From the NCBI GenBank assembly GCA_900474095.1, contig UCOA01000029.1:1-64000 (forward strand): a stretch of 64,000 nucleotides of DNA, read 5' to 3'. Positions 25,174 to 34,595 of this stretch are shown here, piece by piece. Below the pieces are notes generated by a model. The model had not been told where the DNA came from. It saw nothing but the letters and a program-made list of their open reading frames with translations, and searched no databases. The position numbers were made by a program, and so were the translations under genes. The stretch's first letter is position 1, and each line of letters starts with the position of its first letter. This stretch comes from Hyphomicrobiales bacterium (GTDB taxonomy: Bacteria > Pseudomonadota > Alphaproteobacteria > Rhizobiales > Rhizobiaceae).

Positions 25174-26268
25174 ATGGCTAAGGTTCAACTGAAAAATCTC
25201 GAAAAGGTCTATGGCAACGCCTTCAAGGCGGTCCACGGCATCAACCTCGATATCGATGACGGCGAGTTCATGGTCTTTGTCGGCCCGTCGGGCTGCGCCA
25301 AGTCGACGACGCTGCGCATGGTCGCGGGTCTGGAGGAGATATCCGGCGGGGAGGTCGTCATCGGCGATCGACGCGTCAACGATCTGCCGCCCGGCAAGCG
25401 CTCGATAGCCATGGTGTTCCAGAACTACGCGCTCTATCCGCACATGAAGGTGCGGGGCAACCTGGCATTCGGGCTGAAAATTGCCGGAAAGCCGAAAGCG
25501 GAAATCAATGAAGCAATCGACCGAGTCGCCAAGATTCTCGAGATCGAGGCGTTGCTCGACCGCCTTCCCAAACAGCTTTCAGGCGGTCAGGCCCAACGTG
25601 TCGCTCTCGGTCGTGCTCTCATAAAGAAGCCGGGCGTCTTCCTGTTCGATGAGCCGCTGTCGAACCTCGATGCAAAATTGCGAGCCTCGATGCGTGTGCG
25701 CATAACCGAGCTGCACCGCCAACTGAAAGCGGAAGGCCTGTCGTCGACGGTTATTTACGTGACGCATGACCAGACCGAGGCCATGACGATGGGTGACCGC
25801 ATCTGCGTCATGCAGGCAGGCCATATCATGCAGGTGGCGACGCCGAAGGGACTCTATGAATGTCCGGCGAACCTGTTCGTCGCTGGGTTTATCGGCAGTC
25901 CGGAGATGAACCTCATTGATGCCAGGCTCGATGGTTCCTCGTTCTCTGTCGGAAGCCAGAGCCTGCCGATCGGACCGCACCTGGAGGGCCGGCTTTCAGC
26001 CCGTCCGGCAGAGGCAGTAGTCGGCACTCGCCCACAGCACCTTTCGCTCGTGGCCGATGGCCCGGCGTTCACAGCCAAACTCGCCAATGCCGAATTCATG
26101 GGCCACGAGGTCTATCTCCATGCTGACCTGGAGGGCCGCAGGGTAGTGAGTGTCGTTGGTACTGCCGATTTCGAGGCGCTGGGCCGCTCGGAAATCATCC
26201 GACTGCGTCCGGAGCCGGAGCGATTGCACATTTTCGACAAGACCGACGGCCGCAACGTCTCGCTGTGA
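25174..26268 (+). CDS. togA: Oligogalacturonide ABC transporter ATPase, TogA-like, with variant Walker A
   Basis: This 364-residue MalK/UgpC-type ATPase has the ATP domain at about 1-235 and a C-terminal TOBE/OB regulatory part (about 240-364). The signature is LSGGQAQRVALGRAL, Walker B VFLFDEPLSNLDAKL and the switch YVTHDQTEAMT. Walker A is GPSGCAKST (37-45): the glycine right before the catalytic Lys is Ala, while Lys and Ser are kept. It is two bases after togN. The C-terminal part still reads like a sugar-importer ATPase (VGTRPQHLSL). Confidence 0.85.
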   Translation: MAKVQLKNLEKVYGNAFKAVHGINLDIDDGEFMVFVGPSGCAKSTTLRMVAGLEEISGGEVVIGDRRVNDLPPGKRSIAMVFQNYALYPHMKVRGNLAFGLKIAGKPKAEINEAIDRVAKILEIEALLDRLPKQLSGGQAQRVALGRALIKKPGVFLFDEPLSNLDAKLRASMRVRITELHRQLKAEGLSSTVIYVTHDQTEAMTMGDRICVMQAGHIMQVATPKGLYECPANLFVAGFIGSPEMNLIDARLDGSSFSVGSQSLPIGPHLEGRLSARPAEAVVGTRPQHLSLVADGPAFTAKLANAEFMGHEVYLHADLEGRRVVSVVGTADFEALGRSEIIRLRPEPERLHIFDKTDGRNVSL

Positions 26269-26308
26269 GGAGGCAACGTTGAGCCATTCATCAACAAGGA
26301 GGAGAACC

Positions 26309-27574
26309 ATGAAGACAGCGACAACCTTACTTGCATTAGCCGGCGTCGCCTACGGCGCGCTTTCGCTTGGTGCCACCGCTCAAGCTGCCGAACTGCGCAT
26401 GGCGTGGTGGGGTGGCGACAGCCGTCACGTTGCCACCCAAAAGGCGACCGCCGCCTGTGGCCAGAAATACGGCCACAACGTCAAGGGCGAGTTCACCGGC
26501 TTCGACGGCTATCTCGAAAAATTGACTACCCAGATGGCTGGCAGGACCGAGGCCGACATCGTGCAGGTCAACTGGCCGTGGCTGCCACTGTTTTCCAAGA
26601 ACGGCGAGGGCTTCGCCGATCTGCGCAAATTGAAGGCGATCGATTTGTCGAATTGGATGGAGGGCGATCTCGCTGCTGGCTCGATGAACGGGGTCCTGCA
26701 GGGGCTTTCGGTCTCGACGACGGGACGTGTCTTCTTCTTCAACGCAACCACCTTCGAGAAGGCTGGCGTCGAAATTCCGAAGGGATGGGACGAATTCTTC
26801 GCTGCGACAGCGACTATCAAGGAAAAACTCGGCAAGGACCACTATACCTTCAACGCGGTAAAAGAGACCGCCCAGCTGCTGGTGACACTTGCCGTTGTGC
26901 AGAAGACCGGCAAGGATCTCGTCGACCAGACGAGCAATCGCGTAGCCTGGACCCCGCAAGAGCTCGCCGAAGGGATATCCTTCCTCGGCAAGCTGGTGGA
27001 GACCGGTGCAATCCGCTCGCAGAAGGAAGAGGCCGCCGACGGCAACGTCAATCTGTTTGAAAAGCCCGCCTGGGCCGAAGGCAAGGTCGCCGGCTCATAT
27101 GAATGGGATTCAACCTATTCCAAGTACGCCGATCCTTTGAAAGATGGCCAGGTTCTCAAACCCGTTCCGATGTTGAAGCTGGCCGGCGCCGTTACTGAAG
27201 GTGTCTATCGCAAACCGTCCATGGTGTTCTCGATCTCCAAGAATTCGGGAAACCAGGATGCCGCCGCTCAGATCGTCAACTGCCTGCTAAACGAGCCGGA
27301 AGGCATCGACGCTCTTGGTACATCGCGTGGGCTTCCCACGTCAAAAGCCGCCGCCGCCCGGCTTGGCGACAAAGGTGAGGCCGAGGTTCGTGCCGCCAAT
27401 GCCATCGTAATGGCCTCGACGGGACCGAGGGTTTCACCCTTCAACGAGCATCCGGAAATTCGCGCCGCCTTCATCGATACGCTTGAGGAATACGCCTATG
27501 GCCAGATCACGGCCGAAGAAGGCGCCCAGCAGATCATCGATACAGTGAACGAGGTTCTCATCGAGTTCGACTGA
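26309..27574 (+). CDS. togB: Oligogalacturonide-binding protein, TogB-like
   Basis: This 421-residue periplasmic binding protein of family 1 starts at 26309 behind AAGGAGGAGAACC. It has a Sec signal peptide of about 26 residues ending in AQAAE. The mature part begins [12 protein letters not shown], shared by TogB-like proteins, and continues with [33 protein letters not shown]. It would capture oligogalacturonides, including unsaturated ones, for TogMN. The 76-base gap before the polygalacturonase gene allows an internal processing or stabilising stem. Confidence 0.85.
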   Translation: MKTATTLLALAGVAYGALSLGATAQAAELRMAWWGGDSRHVATQKATAACGQKYGHNVKGEFTGFDGYLEKLTTQMAGRTEADIVQVNWPWLPLFSKNGEGFADLRKLKAIDLSNWMEGDLAAGSMNGVLQGLSVSTTGRVFFFNATTFEKAGVEIPKGWDEFFAATATIKEKLGKDHYTFNAVKETAQLLVTLAVVQKTGKDLVDQTSNRVAWTPQELAEGISFLGKLVETGAIRSQKEEAADGNVNLFEKPAWAEGKVAGSYEWDSTYSKYADPLKDGQVLKPVPMLKLAGAVTEGVYRKPSMVFSISKNSGNQDAAAQIVNCLLNEPEGIDALGTSRGLPTSKAAAARLGDKGEAEVRAANAIVMASTGPRVSPFNEHPEIRAAFIDTLEEYAYGQITAEEGAQQIIDTVNEVLIEFD

Positions 27575-27650
27575 CCACCAACATTGCCCACCGCGCAATG
27601 CCGCGGCGGGTCTCCCGCCCGCCTGGCGGGCATGGAACACGAGGCAAGAC

Positions 27651-29198
27651 ATGATCCGACCTTCCATCATCGCGCGCTCGGCGCGAACGGCGGCGCTATG
27701 CCTGCCTGCGCCAGGTGCGCTTTATCGCCTTCCAGCAAGGATAGCCTGGCGGCTGTCTTCGCAGAACACGGACCTGCAGCAGGGAGAAACAGAAACCGTC
27801 GTCACCCTGCTGCATGGACTTCACCCGGCGCGCCGTTACTTTTTCGAGGCGGAAGGGTTTTTGCCGGTGCCCTTCGAAACCGCACCGTGCGCGGGTCTGG
27901 TGGAGGCGGGCGATTTCGGTCTCTTGGACGGCATTGCGCCAAATGATCTCGACGGCGCTGGCGCCAACGCCAGAGCGCTGGCCGAAGCGGTCGCAGCCGT
28001 TCCCAACGGAGGTACACTACGCCTCGGTCCAGGCCTGTGGACGTCGTTGCCGGTCGGCCTCAAGGGTCAAATGACCTTGCACCTTGCGGAGGGGGCGACC
28101 CTTCAAGCGCCATCCGGGCGCACTGGTTGGCCGGTTCTGCCGGCCCACGATCATCGCGGCCGCATGCTCGGCACCTGGGAAGGTTTGCCTGCTGCGTGTT
28201 TTGCCGCCCCGGTACACGCGGTCCTGGCAGATAACCTAGTGATCGAGGGCAGGGGCGTACTCGACGGATCCGGCGACAAAGGCGATTGGTGGAACTGGCC
28301 GAAGGAGACGCGAGACGGCGCGCGCCGTCCGCGCGGCATGCACCTAATCTCCTGTCGTGACGTAACGCTGCTTGGCTTCACGATCCGCAACGCGCCGTCC
28401 TGGACGATTCACCCGCAGCATTGCGAGCGTCTGACGGCTGCTGGACTTACGATAGTTGCGCCGCCCGACAGCCCAAACACCGACGGCTTCAACCCGGAGG
28501 GCTGCCGCGACGTAACGATTACAGGTGTCCGTTTTTCTGTCGGTGACGATTGCATCGCGGTCAAGGCCGGCAAGCGCGGGCCGAACGGCGAGGACGATCA
28601 CCTCATGGAAACGCGCGGCGTTCGCATCAGCCACTGCCTGATGGAGCGCGGCCATGGCGGTCTGGTGATCGGCTCGGAGATGTCCGGTGGCGTGCATGAT
28701 GTCGCCGTCGAGGATTGCGAGATGATTGGCACCGATCGCGGCCTACGTCTGAAGACCCGTCGCGGTCGCGGTGGAGCGGTCACCAATATCACCATGCGTC
28801 GGGTGCGGCTCGATGGCGTCGAAACCGCACTCTCGGTCAACGCCCACTACCACTGCGATGTCGATGGCCACGATCCTTGGGTGCAAAGCCGTGAGCCGGC
28901 GGACGTCGGTACCGCAACGCCAGTCATCGACGGCGTTACCATAGAGGACGTCGAGATTTGTGGGCTCGCGCATGCGGCAGGCGCCTTTCTCGGTCTGCCA
29001 GAGGCGCCGATCCGCAACGTCAGCATCCGCCGCCTGAAGATCATCTCGCATGACCCAACGGCAATCGCGACGCCACCCATCATGGCCGACCGGGTGCGCC
29101 CGATGCGCCATGAGGCAATCGTCGCCGAGCAAGCGGAGATCGATTGCGACGATCCCGCCTTGCTGAGTGCCGACTCCGTTTCCCTTCCCTTCGAATGA
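27651..29198 (+). CDS. GH28 polygalacturonase, apparently cytoplasmic
   Basis: This 515-residue right-handed beta-helix enzyme hydrolyses alpha-1,4-galacturonide bonds. The GH28 motifs are complete: NTDG (276-279), GDD (298-300, the two catalytic Asp), GHGG (334-337) and RLK (366-368). The N-terminus lacks a signal peptide, having several Arg but no proper hydrophobic core, so it likely trims imported oligogalacturonides inside the cell. Exo-acting GH28 enzymes encoded in such operons commonly work on short chains. A ribosome site CGAGGCAAG precedes the ATG. Confidence 0.9.
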   Translation: MIRPSIIARSARTAALCLPAPGALYRLPARIAWRLSSQNTDLQQGETETVVTLLHGLHPARRYFFEAEGFLPVPFETAPCAGLVEAGDFGLLDGIAPNDLDGAGANARALAEAVAAVPNGGTLRLGPGLWTSLPVGLKGQMTLHLAEGATLQAPSGRTGWPVLPAHDHRGRMLGTWEGLPAACFAAPVHAVLADNLVIEGRGVLDGSGDKGDWWNWPKETRDGARRPRGMHLISCRDVTLLGFTIRNAPSWTIHPQHCERLTAAGLTIVAPPDSPNTDGFNPEGCRDVTITGVRFSVGDDCIAVKAGKRGPNGEDDHLMETRGVRISHCLMERGHGGLVIGSEMSGGVHDVAVEDCEMIGTDRGLRLKTRRGRGGAVTNITMRRVRLDGVETALSVNAHYHCDVDGHDPWVQSREPADVGTATPVIDGVTIEDVEICGLAHAAGAFLGLPEAPIRNVSIRRLKIISHDPTAIATPPIMADRVRPMRHEAIVAEQAEIDCDDPALLSADSVSLPFE

Positions 29199-29207
29199 GA
29201 CCGACCC

Positions 29208-30308
29208 GTGAACCCGACAGAATATTTCGACGAATTCGCCAAGCGCTATACCCGCTACAAGGGCGGTAGCTGGTGTTACGAGGATGGATGCGTCTATCGC
29301 GGCCTCATCCATCTTTTCGAGGCGACAGGCGACGCGCGCTGGAAGGCGCATTTGCACCGCCTTGCAGATCCGCAGATCGCGGCTGACGGTGCGCTTTTGG
29401 GCTACGATCCTCGTGAATACAACATCGACCATGTTTTTGCTGGGCGCTCTTTGTTCGCGCTTGCCGAAGGTGCCAACGATCCCCGCTATCGTCTGGCGGC
29501 GGACCGTCTGGCCGGGCAACTGGAAAGCCACCCCCGCATTCCCGCCGGCAACTACTGGCACAAGAAGCGTTATCCGCATCAAGTGTGGCTGGATGGGCTC
29601 TACATGGGGCTGCCCTTCCAGATCGAATATGCAAAATCCGCCGGCCGCACCGGCCTGATCGCCGACGCGCTGCAACAGTTCTCGACGGCATTGGTATTAA
29701 CTGCGACCCCGGGCGGTCTCTACGTCCATGGCTATGACGACAGCCGTCAACAGCGTTGGGCCGACTCCGTGACCGGTCAGTCTCCCGCCGTCTGGGCACG
29801 CGCAGTTGGCTGGCTGGCCATGGCATTGGTCGATGTTCTGGCTATGCTTCCCGCCGACGAGGCCACCGCTTCAATCCGCCAGCGCACAGGCCTACTTTTA
29901 ACGGAGATCACTACCCGCCAGGCGACTTCCAGCGGCCTCTGGCCGCAGGTGCTCGACGCACCGGATCTCAAGGGCAATTATGAGGAGAGCTCCGCCTCGG
30001 CCATGTTCGCCTATGCGCTTATGCGCGCCGCCCGTCTCGGACTGTTTGAACCGGATAGGGCAAAAGCGTTGACCGCCGCCGGTAAGCGCGCACTCGATTC
30101 GCTGTTGCAGTCCCGGCTAGTCGCGGATGACGAAGGTATCACTCGACTGACAACCATCGTCCTTGTCGCCGGTCTTGGCGGCTTCGAGGGCAGCTATCGC
30201 GACGGCTCTCCGCGCTACTATCTCACGGAGCCCATCGTTTCCGATGACGCCAAAGGCGTCGGCCCGCTGATGATGGCCTATGCCGAAAGCCTGATGGCCG
30301 GCATTTAA
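29208..30308 (+). CDS. GH105 unsaturated rhamnogalacturonyl/galacturonyl hydrolase
   Basis: This 366-residue (alpha/alpha)6-barrel protein of the YteR/YesR family starts at GTG 29208, nine bases after the GH28 gene. It removes the unsaturated uronate left at the non-reducing end by pectate or rhamnogalacturonan lyases; KdgF and KduI then process the product. Landmarks are YPHQVWLDGLYMGLPFQ (with the proposed catalytic Asp), VHGYDDSRQQRWAD and WARAVGWLAMALVDVL, followed by NYEESSASAMFAYAL. There is no signal peptide, as expected for the intracellular enzymes. It ends the tog operon. Confidence 0.9.
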   Translation: MNPTEYFDEFAKRYTRYKGGSWCYEDGCVYRGLIHLFEATGDARWKAHLHRLADPQIAADGALLGYDPREYNIDHVFAGRSLFALAEGANDPRYRLAADRLAGQLESHPRIPAGNYWHKKRYPHQVWLDGLYMGLPFQIEYAKSAGRTGLIADALQQFSTALVLTATPGGLYVHGYDDSRQQRWADSVTGQSPAVWARAVGWLAMALVDVLAMLPADEATASIRQRTGLLLTEITTRQATSSGLWPQVLDAPDLKGNYEESSASAMFAYALMRAARLGLFEPDRAKALTAAGKRALDSLLQSRLVADDEGITRLTTIVLVAGLGGFEGSYRDGSPRYYLTEPIVSDDAKGVGPLMMAYAESLMAGI

Positions 30309-30528
30309 ATGGGTCTGGTTCAGGCTACTTGCTTCATGGAGCAACACTGCTCACCGAGCGTGATTGATCGACTAGGGGTTGCCGGGCTTCCGTGTCTCGT
30401 GAAGGCGGTCTTCTGGCCGCAGAAAAGCCACTGCCGTCAGCAGGAAGCCTTCCTTCGTGAGGGTGAGTCGCGAATGCGCGCTGGACCCTACGCTTCGGCG
30501 GCTGTGTACCCCATTAGATAGGGGCGGT

Positions 30529-30559
30529 GTCGGCAGGTCGGATCACCGAACCTGCCGAC
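30529..30559. terminator. Hairpin between convergent operons
   Basis: GTCGGCAGGT (30529-30538) pairs perfectly with ACCTGCCGAC (30550-30559), with three more pairs possible inside. It lies between the GH105 gene and the end of the convergent MFS gene, 11 bases from the latter's stop. There is no T run on either side. The 220 bases before it hold nothing I can name. Confidence 0.5.
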
Positions 30560-30570
30560 GATCTTGCTCT

Positions 30571-31854
30571 TCAATGAGCCTTTTGAGTGTATAGCAGCGT
30601 GAATAACGCGAGGACGCAACCGACGATCCCAACCGTGGCGAAAATGTAGAAATTCCACTGTGGCGCCAAACCGGCCCCGAGCACTGCGCCGCCGATCGCC
30701 GGGCCGATCATTCCACCGATCCGACCTATCCCAAGTGAGAAGCCTAAACCCGTACCGCGGATTTCTACCGGATAAAGGTTGCCTACGAGAACGTTCGCCA
30801 GGATTTGCGTGCCGATCGTACCGGTGCCTGCCAATCCTACCAAGCCATATACCAGCATTCCTTGATCAACCTGGGTCAGCAGCCAGATTGACAGCGCGCC
30901 GATCAGGAACATTGCCGATACGACGAGTTTGACATTGCCGCGGTCGGCAACCTTGGCGCCGATCAGGAGACCGATTGCTGCACCTGCATTGAGCGTCACC
31001 GAGAACATCAGCGCCGAACCGATATCGTAGCCCATCTTGTTCATGATCGTCGGTAGCCAGTTAACCATGCCGAAGGTCAGCAGAAGTGAACAGAAATGGA
31101 TACCCCAAGCGTTCAATGTAGGCAGCAGGCGACCCTGAGTAAACAGCGAGCGAACCCCATTCTGCCGATCCGCTACCGGCCTTGGAACCGGGTTGGGAAG
31201 GCCGAACTGATTGGCAATCAGATTGGCTTCAGCCTGACGGTTTTTGGTCGCGAGCCATTCCGGCGATTCCGGAATGAGGCGCATGACGAAAGGCAGGAGC
31301 AGGATCGGCAACCCGCCGATCATCATCAACGGCCGCCAGCCATATTCCCGCATCAGCAGCAAGCCGAGAAGGCCGGAAATGATGCCGCCGAACAGATAGC
31401 CGAGAAGCGCAATCGAGTAGGCCATGGCCTTGCGTTTGGGAGGCGAGAATTCGATGATCAGTGCCGTGACGGTGGGAAATAGCGCTCCCAGACCAAGACC
31501 GGCCAGGAACCGCGTTCCTTCGAATACGGTGAAATTCGGCGCAAGGCCGCTGCCGATCATCATGACGGAGAAACTCAACAGACTTCCGATGATAACCTTG
31601 CGTCGACCGATCCGGTCAGCCAGCGTGCCTGCTATCAGCGCGCCCAGCAGCATGCCGAACAGGGTGAGCGAGGCCGCTCGGCCGATCATTCCCGGCGTCA
31701 GTCCCCAACCCGGTTCGCCAAGCAGTGCCGGCACGACGGCACCGTAGACGATGAGATCGTAGCCGTCGAACAGGATGAGCAGGCCGCAAAGGGCGATGAT
31801 GATATTCGGGCTCTTCACCCGCTCTTTAGAGATAGCGATGTCGTGTATGGCCAT
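30571..31854 (-). CDS. MFS transporter of the aromatic acid:H+ symporter type
   Basis: This 427-residue inner-membrane carrier has 12 membrane spans. Near the first span it reads LILFDGYDLIVYGAVVPALL, the DGxD pattern of the AAHS family (PcaK, BenK, GenK), and the loop after span 2 is GTLADRIGRRKVI. The start at 31854 follows GGGAGGGATT. It most likely imports gamma-resorcylate or a related hydroxybenzoate for the gra enzymes; in the described Rhizobium gra cluster a transporter gene is called graK, but there it lies at the other end. It is read in the same direction as graR, 193 bases downstream of it. Confidence 0.85.
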   Translation of the reverse strand: MAIHDIAISKERVKSPNIIIALCGLLILFDGYDLIVYGAVVPALLGEPGWGLTPGMIGRAASLTLFGMLLGALIAGTLADRIGRRKVIIGSLLSFSVMMIGSGLAPNFTVFEGTRFLAGLGLGALFPTVTALIIEFSPPKRKAMAYSIALLGYLFGGIISGLLGLLLMREYGWRPLMMIGGLPILLLPFVMRLIPESPEWLATKNRQAEANLIANQFGLPNPVPRPVADRQNGVRSLFTQGRLLPTLNAWGIHFCSLLLTFGMVNWLPTIMNKMGYDIGSALMFSVTLNAGAAIGLLIGAKVADRGNVKLVVSAMFLIGALSIWLLTQVDQGMLVYGLVGLAGTGTIGTQILANVLVGNLYPVEIRGTGLGFSLGIGRIGGMIGPAIGGAVLGAGLAPQWNFYIFATVGIVGCVLALFTLLYTQKAH

Positions 31855-32013
31855 AATCCCTCCCCATACATTGCGCACAGCAAGCCAATCCCGAGCAATG
31901 CCGGGTCAGAATAGCTTTCTGTACAAATCCTCCAGATCGTTGCTGGTGAGTTTCCTCCAACACCAAGCACACCCGATCGCGGATGCGTCATTGCAACGAT
32001 GACATCCTATTAA

Positions 32014-32040
32014 ATATTTGCAAATAAAATATTTGCAACT
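32014..32040. promoter_or_regulatory. Repeated TTTGCAA operator between graR and the MFS gene
   Basis: ATATTTGCAAAT (32014-32025) is followed by ATATTTGCAACT (32029-32040), 15 bases apart, and then TGCAAACTT. The same 12-mer ATATTTGCAAAT occurs at 32669-32680 in front of graD. The pair would let one MarR-type protein control both the transporter and the enzymes. Confidence 0.6.
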
Positions 32041-32046
32041 GCAAAC

Positions 32047-32502
32047 TTATCGACTGGGAATTTTTCCTTTGCCGCCCGCTGCTGCGAGATTGCTGTACAT
32101 CAGGCGCAAGGCATTTTTGAATGCGTCAATCTCTGCGACGGTCATGCCTTGAACAGCAGTATGTTCGAGTTCGACTGCGAGCGGCATCAGCCTCTCCGTC
32201 AGGGCCTCTCCTTGTGGCGTCAACCGTACGATGACGATCCGCCCATTATCCTCCGGTCTTGTACGGGTTACAAGTTTTCGCTTGGCAAGGGTGCCGATCA
32301 GTCGCGACAGAGTGGAGACCTCGACCGAGACGACTTCTGCAAGATCACCGAGGGTGCTCTCGTGGCGTTCCTTCAACATCGCAAGCACCCGGTACATGGG
32401 GACTGTCAGGTCGTCTTCCGCGATCTTTTGCGAAAACACCTCCGCGATACCGACACCGGAACGATTGAGAAGATAGGGAACGGAATCGGTCAGCTTATAC
32501 AT
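32047..32502 (-). CDS. graR: MarR-family regulator of the gra cluster
   Basis: This 151-residue winged-helix protein has the MarR core STLGDLAEVVSVEVSTLSRLIGTLAKRKLVTRTRPEDNGRIVIVRLT at about residues 48-97. It is divergent from graD-A-F-C-B, and ATATTTGCAAAT sites stand both in the divergent gap and behind its own stop. It is likely a repressor released by gamma-resorcylate or an intermediate. The name follows the equivalent gene order graR-D-A-F-C-B in Rhizobium. Confidence 0.8.
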   Translation of the reverse strand: MYKLTDSVPYLLNRSGVGIAEVFSQKIAEDDLTVPMYRVLAMLKERHESTLGDLAEVVSVEVSTLSRLIGTLAKRKLVTRTRPEDNGRIVIVRLTPQGEALTERLMPLAVELEHTAVQGMTVAEIDAFKNALRLMYSNLAAAGGKGKIPSR

Positions 32503-32657
32503 GATCTTCGTCTGTCGGATGTGATGGCTGCGGTCGCGAATAACGGAGGATATTGTTCAATGCCATGCACGTATCAAGCGGAAATTACAACACGGAAGCC
32601 CTTGCAATCCTGCACATTTGATCGGTTCAGGCACTCTCGCTCTCCCAAATCATAAAT

Positions 32658-32684
32658 TTGCATTGACAATATTTGCAAATGCAA
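32658..32684. promoter_or_regulatory. Operator in front of graD
   Basis: TTGCATT (32658-32664) and AATGCAA (32678-32684) form an inverted repeat that encloses the 12-mer ATATTTGCAAAT (32669-32680). The site ends 35 bases before the graD ATG and 156 bases from graR's start, so it could control both directions. Confidence 0.6.
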
Positions 32685-32718
32685 TAATTTTATACCCAAG
32701 GAGACACGGGAGGAAATC

Positions 32719-33303
32719 ATGTCTGCCAATGCCCTTGTCGGAGAATCTTCGACACCTGCACCGACGAATACTGCGTCGTTCGGTTCCAACCCTATCGCCC
32801 CCATATCTGTAGGCGATGCATTCCGCGCCACAATGCGGCGCTTCCCGGCAACCGTTACGGTCATCTCCGCCTGTCGTCATGGAACCGACCATGGCATGAC
32901 GGCGACTGCCGTCACGTCATTGTCGATGGATCCACCGTCGCTGGTCATCTGCCTGAACAACCGCACGTTTCTCCATGACATGCTTCTGGAGGTGCCGGAA
33001 TTTGCGGTCAGCATCCTGACGGACCGGCAGGTGGGGGTTTCCGAGGGCTTCAGCGGCAAGATCGCCCCGGAGAAACGCTTCGAGTCCGATAAATGGATCC
33101 GTCATCCACGTGGCATGATGGTTCTTGACACGGCTCATGCCTCGGTCGTCTGCCGCCGCATGGGAGCCGTTCCGTACGGCACGCATACCATCTTCATCGG
33201 CCAGGTCATCGACAGCCGCCTTTCGGAGGCGACTATTCCGCTGATGTACGAGAATGCCAGCTATTGCGCGCCACAGCAGGCGTCGCTCTTCCCCCAGAAC
33301 TAA
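32719..33303 (+). CDS. graD: Flavin reductase component of resorcinol hydroxylase
   Basis: This 194-residue HpaC-type NADH:FMN/FAD reductase has FRATMRRFPATVTVISA at the domain start, GMTATAVTSLSMDPPSLVICLNN (flavin-binding strand-loop) and the C-terminal HTIFIGQVID. It supplies reduced flavin to the oxygenase encoded next. About 30 extra residues precede the domain. The start has GGGAGGAAATC upstream. Confidence 0.88.
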   Translation: MSANALVGESSTPAPTNTASFGSNPIAPISVGDAFRATMRRFPATVTVISACRHGTDHGMTATAVTSLSMDPPSLVICLNNRTFLHDMLLEVPEFAVSILTDRQVGVSEGFSGKIAPEKRFESDKWIRHPRGMMVLDTAHASVVCRRMGAVPYGTHTIFIGQVIDSRLSEATIPLMYENASYCAPQQASLFPQN

Positions 33304-33314
33304 AGGGTAGACCC

Positions 33315-34547
33315 ATGTTAAACACTGCAGCCACGTTTCCCGCCTCGCCGCGGGTCGAGACCGCACGTCTGGCGGAGCGCATCGTTCCTATTATAGAGGC
33401 GATCCGTAAGAGCGCCCGTGATACCGAGAAATCGGGACGCGTTCCCGACAGCCATATCGATCTCCTGCGTTCCGTCGGCTATTTCGATATCGTCAAGCCT
33501 GCACGTTTCGGCGGCGAGCAGGGCTTTTTCGCCGATCTCGTGGACGCCAACATCGAGATTTCGTCGGCCTGTGCCTCCACCGGTTGGGTAGCGGGACTTC
33601 TGTCCGCCCATCAATGGCTGCTGGCCATGTTCGATGAACGCGTTCAGCAGGAAGTCTGGGGCAGCAATCCGGACGCACTGCTCTGCGGTTCGTATGCCCC
33701 GGTCCGCCCGGCCGAACGCGTAGAGAACGGCTTTCGACTATCCGGTGACTGGGCTTTTGCGAGCGGCTGCGAAAACGCCCAATGGGCCCTGTGTGCCGCC
33801 ATCATTCCGCCTCGGAGCGAAGGAGAGCGTCCTGTTCCGGCCTTCCTACTGGTTCCGGCCAGCGACTACACGATCGCCGACACGTGGGATGTGGTCGGCC
33901 TCGCGGGCACAGGCTCGAAAAGCCTGATCCTCCAAGATGTCTTCGTTCCGGAATACCGAATGCTGAGCTTCCCGGATGCGACCTCGGGTAGAACACCTGG
34001 CGGACGCGGCTACAAGGGGATCGGCCTTTTCAATATCCCGCTTCTCATGGGCGTTCCATTCTGCCTCGGCAGCGCTGCGGTCGGCGCGGCGAAGGGAGCG
34101 CTGAACAGCTATATCGGACATATGGGGACCCGTGTGACACGCGGTGCCGTTGCCGGCGGCAACAACAAGATCGCCGAGTTTCCGACCATCCAGCTTCGCG
34201 TGGCTGAAGCCTCGGCATCCGTGGATGCGGCGCGCGAAATCATGCTGCGGGATATCGCCAGAGCGCAGCAACTGGCTCAAGCCCGTGAGGATGGCATCGG
34301 CGAAATCACCGACGAAGACCGCATCCTGGCTCGCCGCAGCCAGTCTTTTGCAGTCAGCCTTGCCCTCCGAGCGGTGGAGGCGCTCAATGCGTCGACGGGT
34401 GGTCTCGGCCTTCAGATGTCCAATCCCGTTCAGCGGGCATGGCGGGATGCAAATGCCGTCGGGCGCCACATTTCCATGAACTGGGACGCCGTGGGCACGA
34501 TGGTCGGCCAGCAATTGCTAGGTCTTCCACCCAAAGGTCAATACTGA
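33315..34547 (+). CDS. graA: Resorcinol hydroxylase, oxygenase component
   Basis: This 410-residue flavin-dependent group D monooxygenase with an acyl-CoA-dehydrogenase fold converts resorcinol to hydroxyquinol using reduced flavin and O2. Family features: DLLRSVGYFDIVKPARFGG, SSACASTGWV, LSGDWAFASGCENAQWAL, and a C-terminal helical part with GGLGLQMSNPVQRAWRDANAVGRHISMNWD. The start at 33315 (AAGGGTAG upstream) is 11 bases after graD. It matches the GraA/HsaA/HpaB-like two-component type, and partner and substrate are inferred from the cluster. Confidence 0.85.
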   Translation: MLNTAATFPASPRVETARLAERIVPIIEAIRKSARDTEKSGRVPDSHIDLLRSVGYFDIVKPARFGGEQGFFADLVDANIEISSACASTGWVAGLLSAHQWLLAMFDERVQQEVWGSNPDALLCGSYAPVRPAERVENGFRLSGDWAFASGCENAQWALCAAIIPPRSEGERPVPAFLLVPASDYTIADTWDVVGLAGTGSKSLILQDVFVPEYRMLSFPDATSGRTPGGRGYKGIGLFNIPLLMGVPFCLGSAAVGAAKGALNSYIGHMGTRVTRGAVAGGNNKIAEFPTIQLRVAEASASVDAAREIMLRDIARAQQLAQAREDGIGEITDEDRILARRSQSFAVSLALRAVEALNASTGGLGLQMSNPVQRAWRDANAVGRHISMNWDAVGTMVGQQLLGLPPKGQY

Positions 34548-34595
34548 GCCGCCATTCTCGTTATTTCCGATTGAAGACAAGAAAGAGAGCATATC

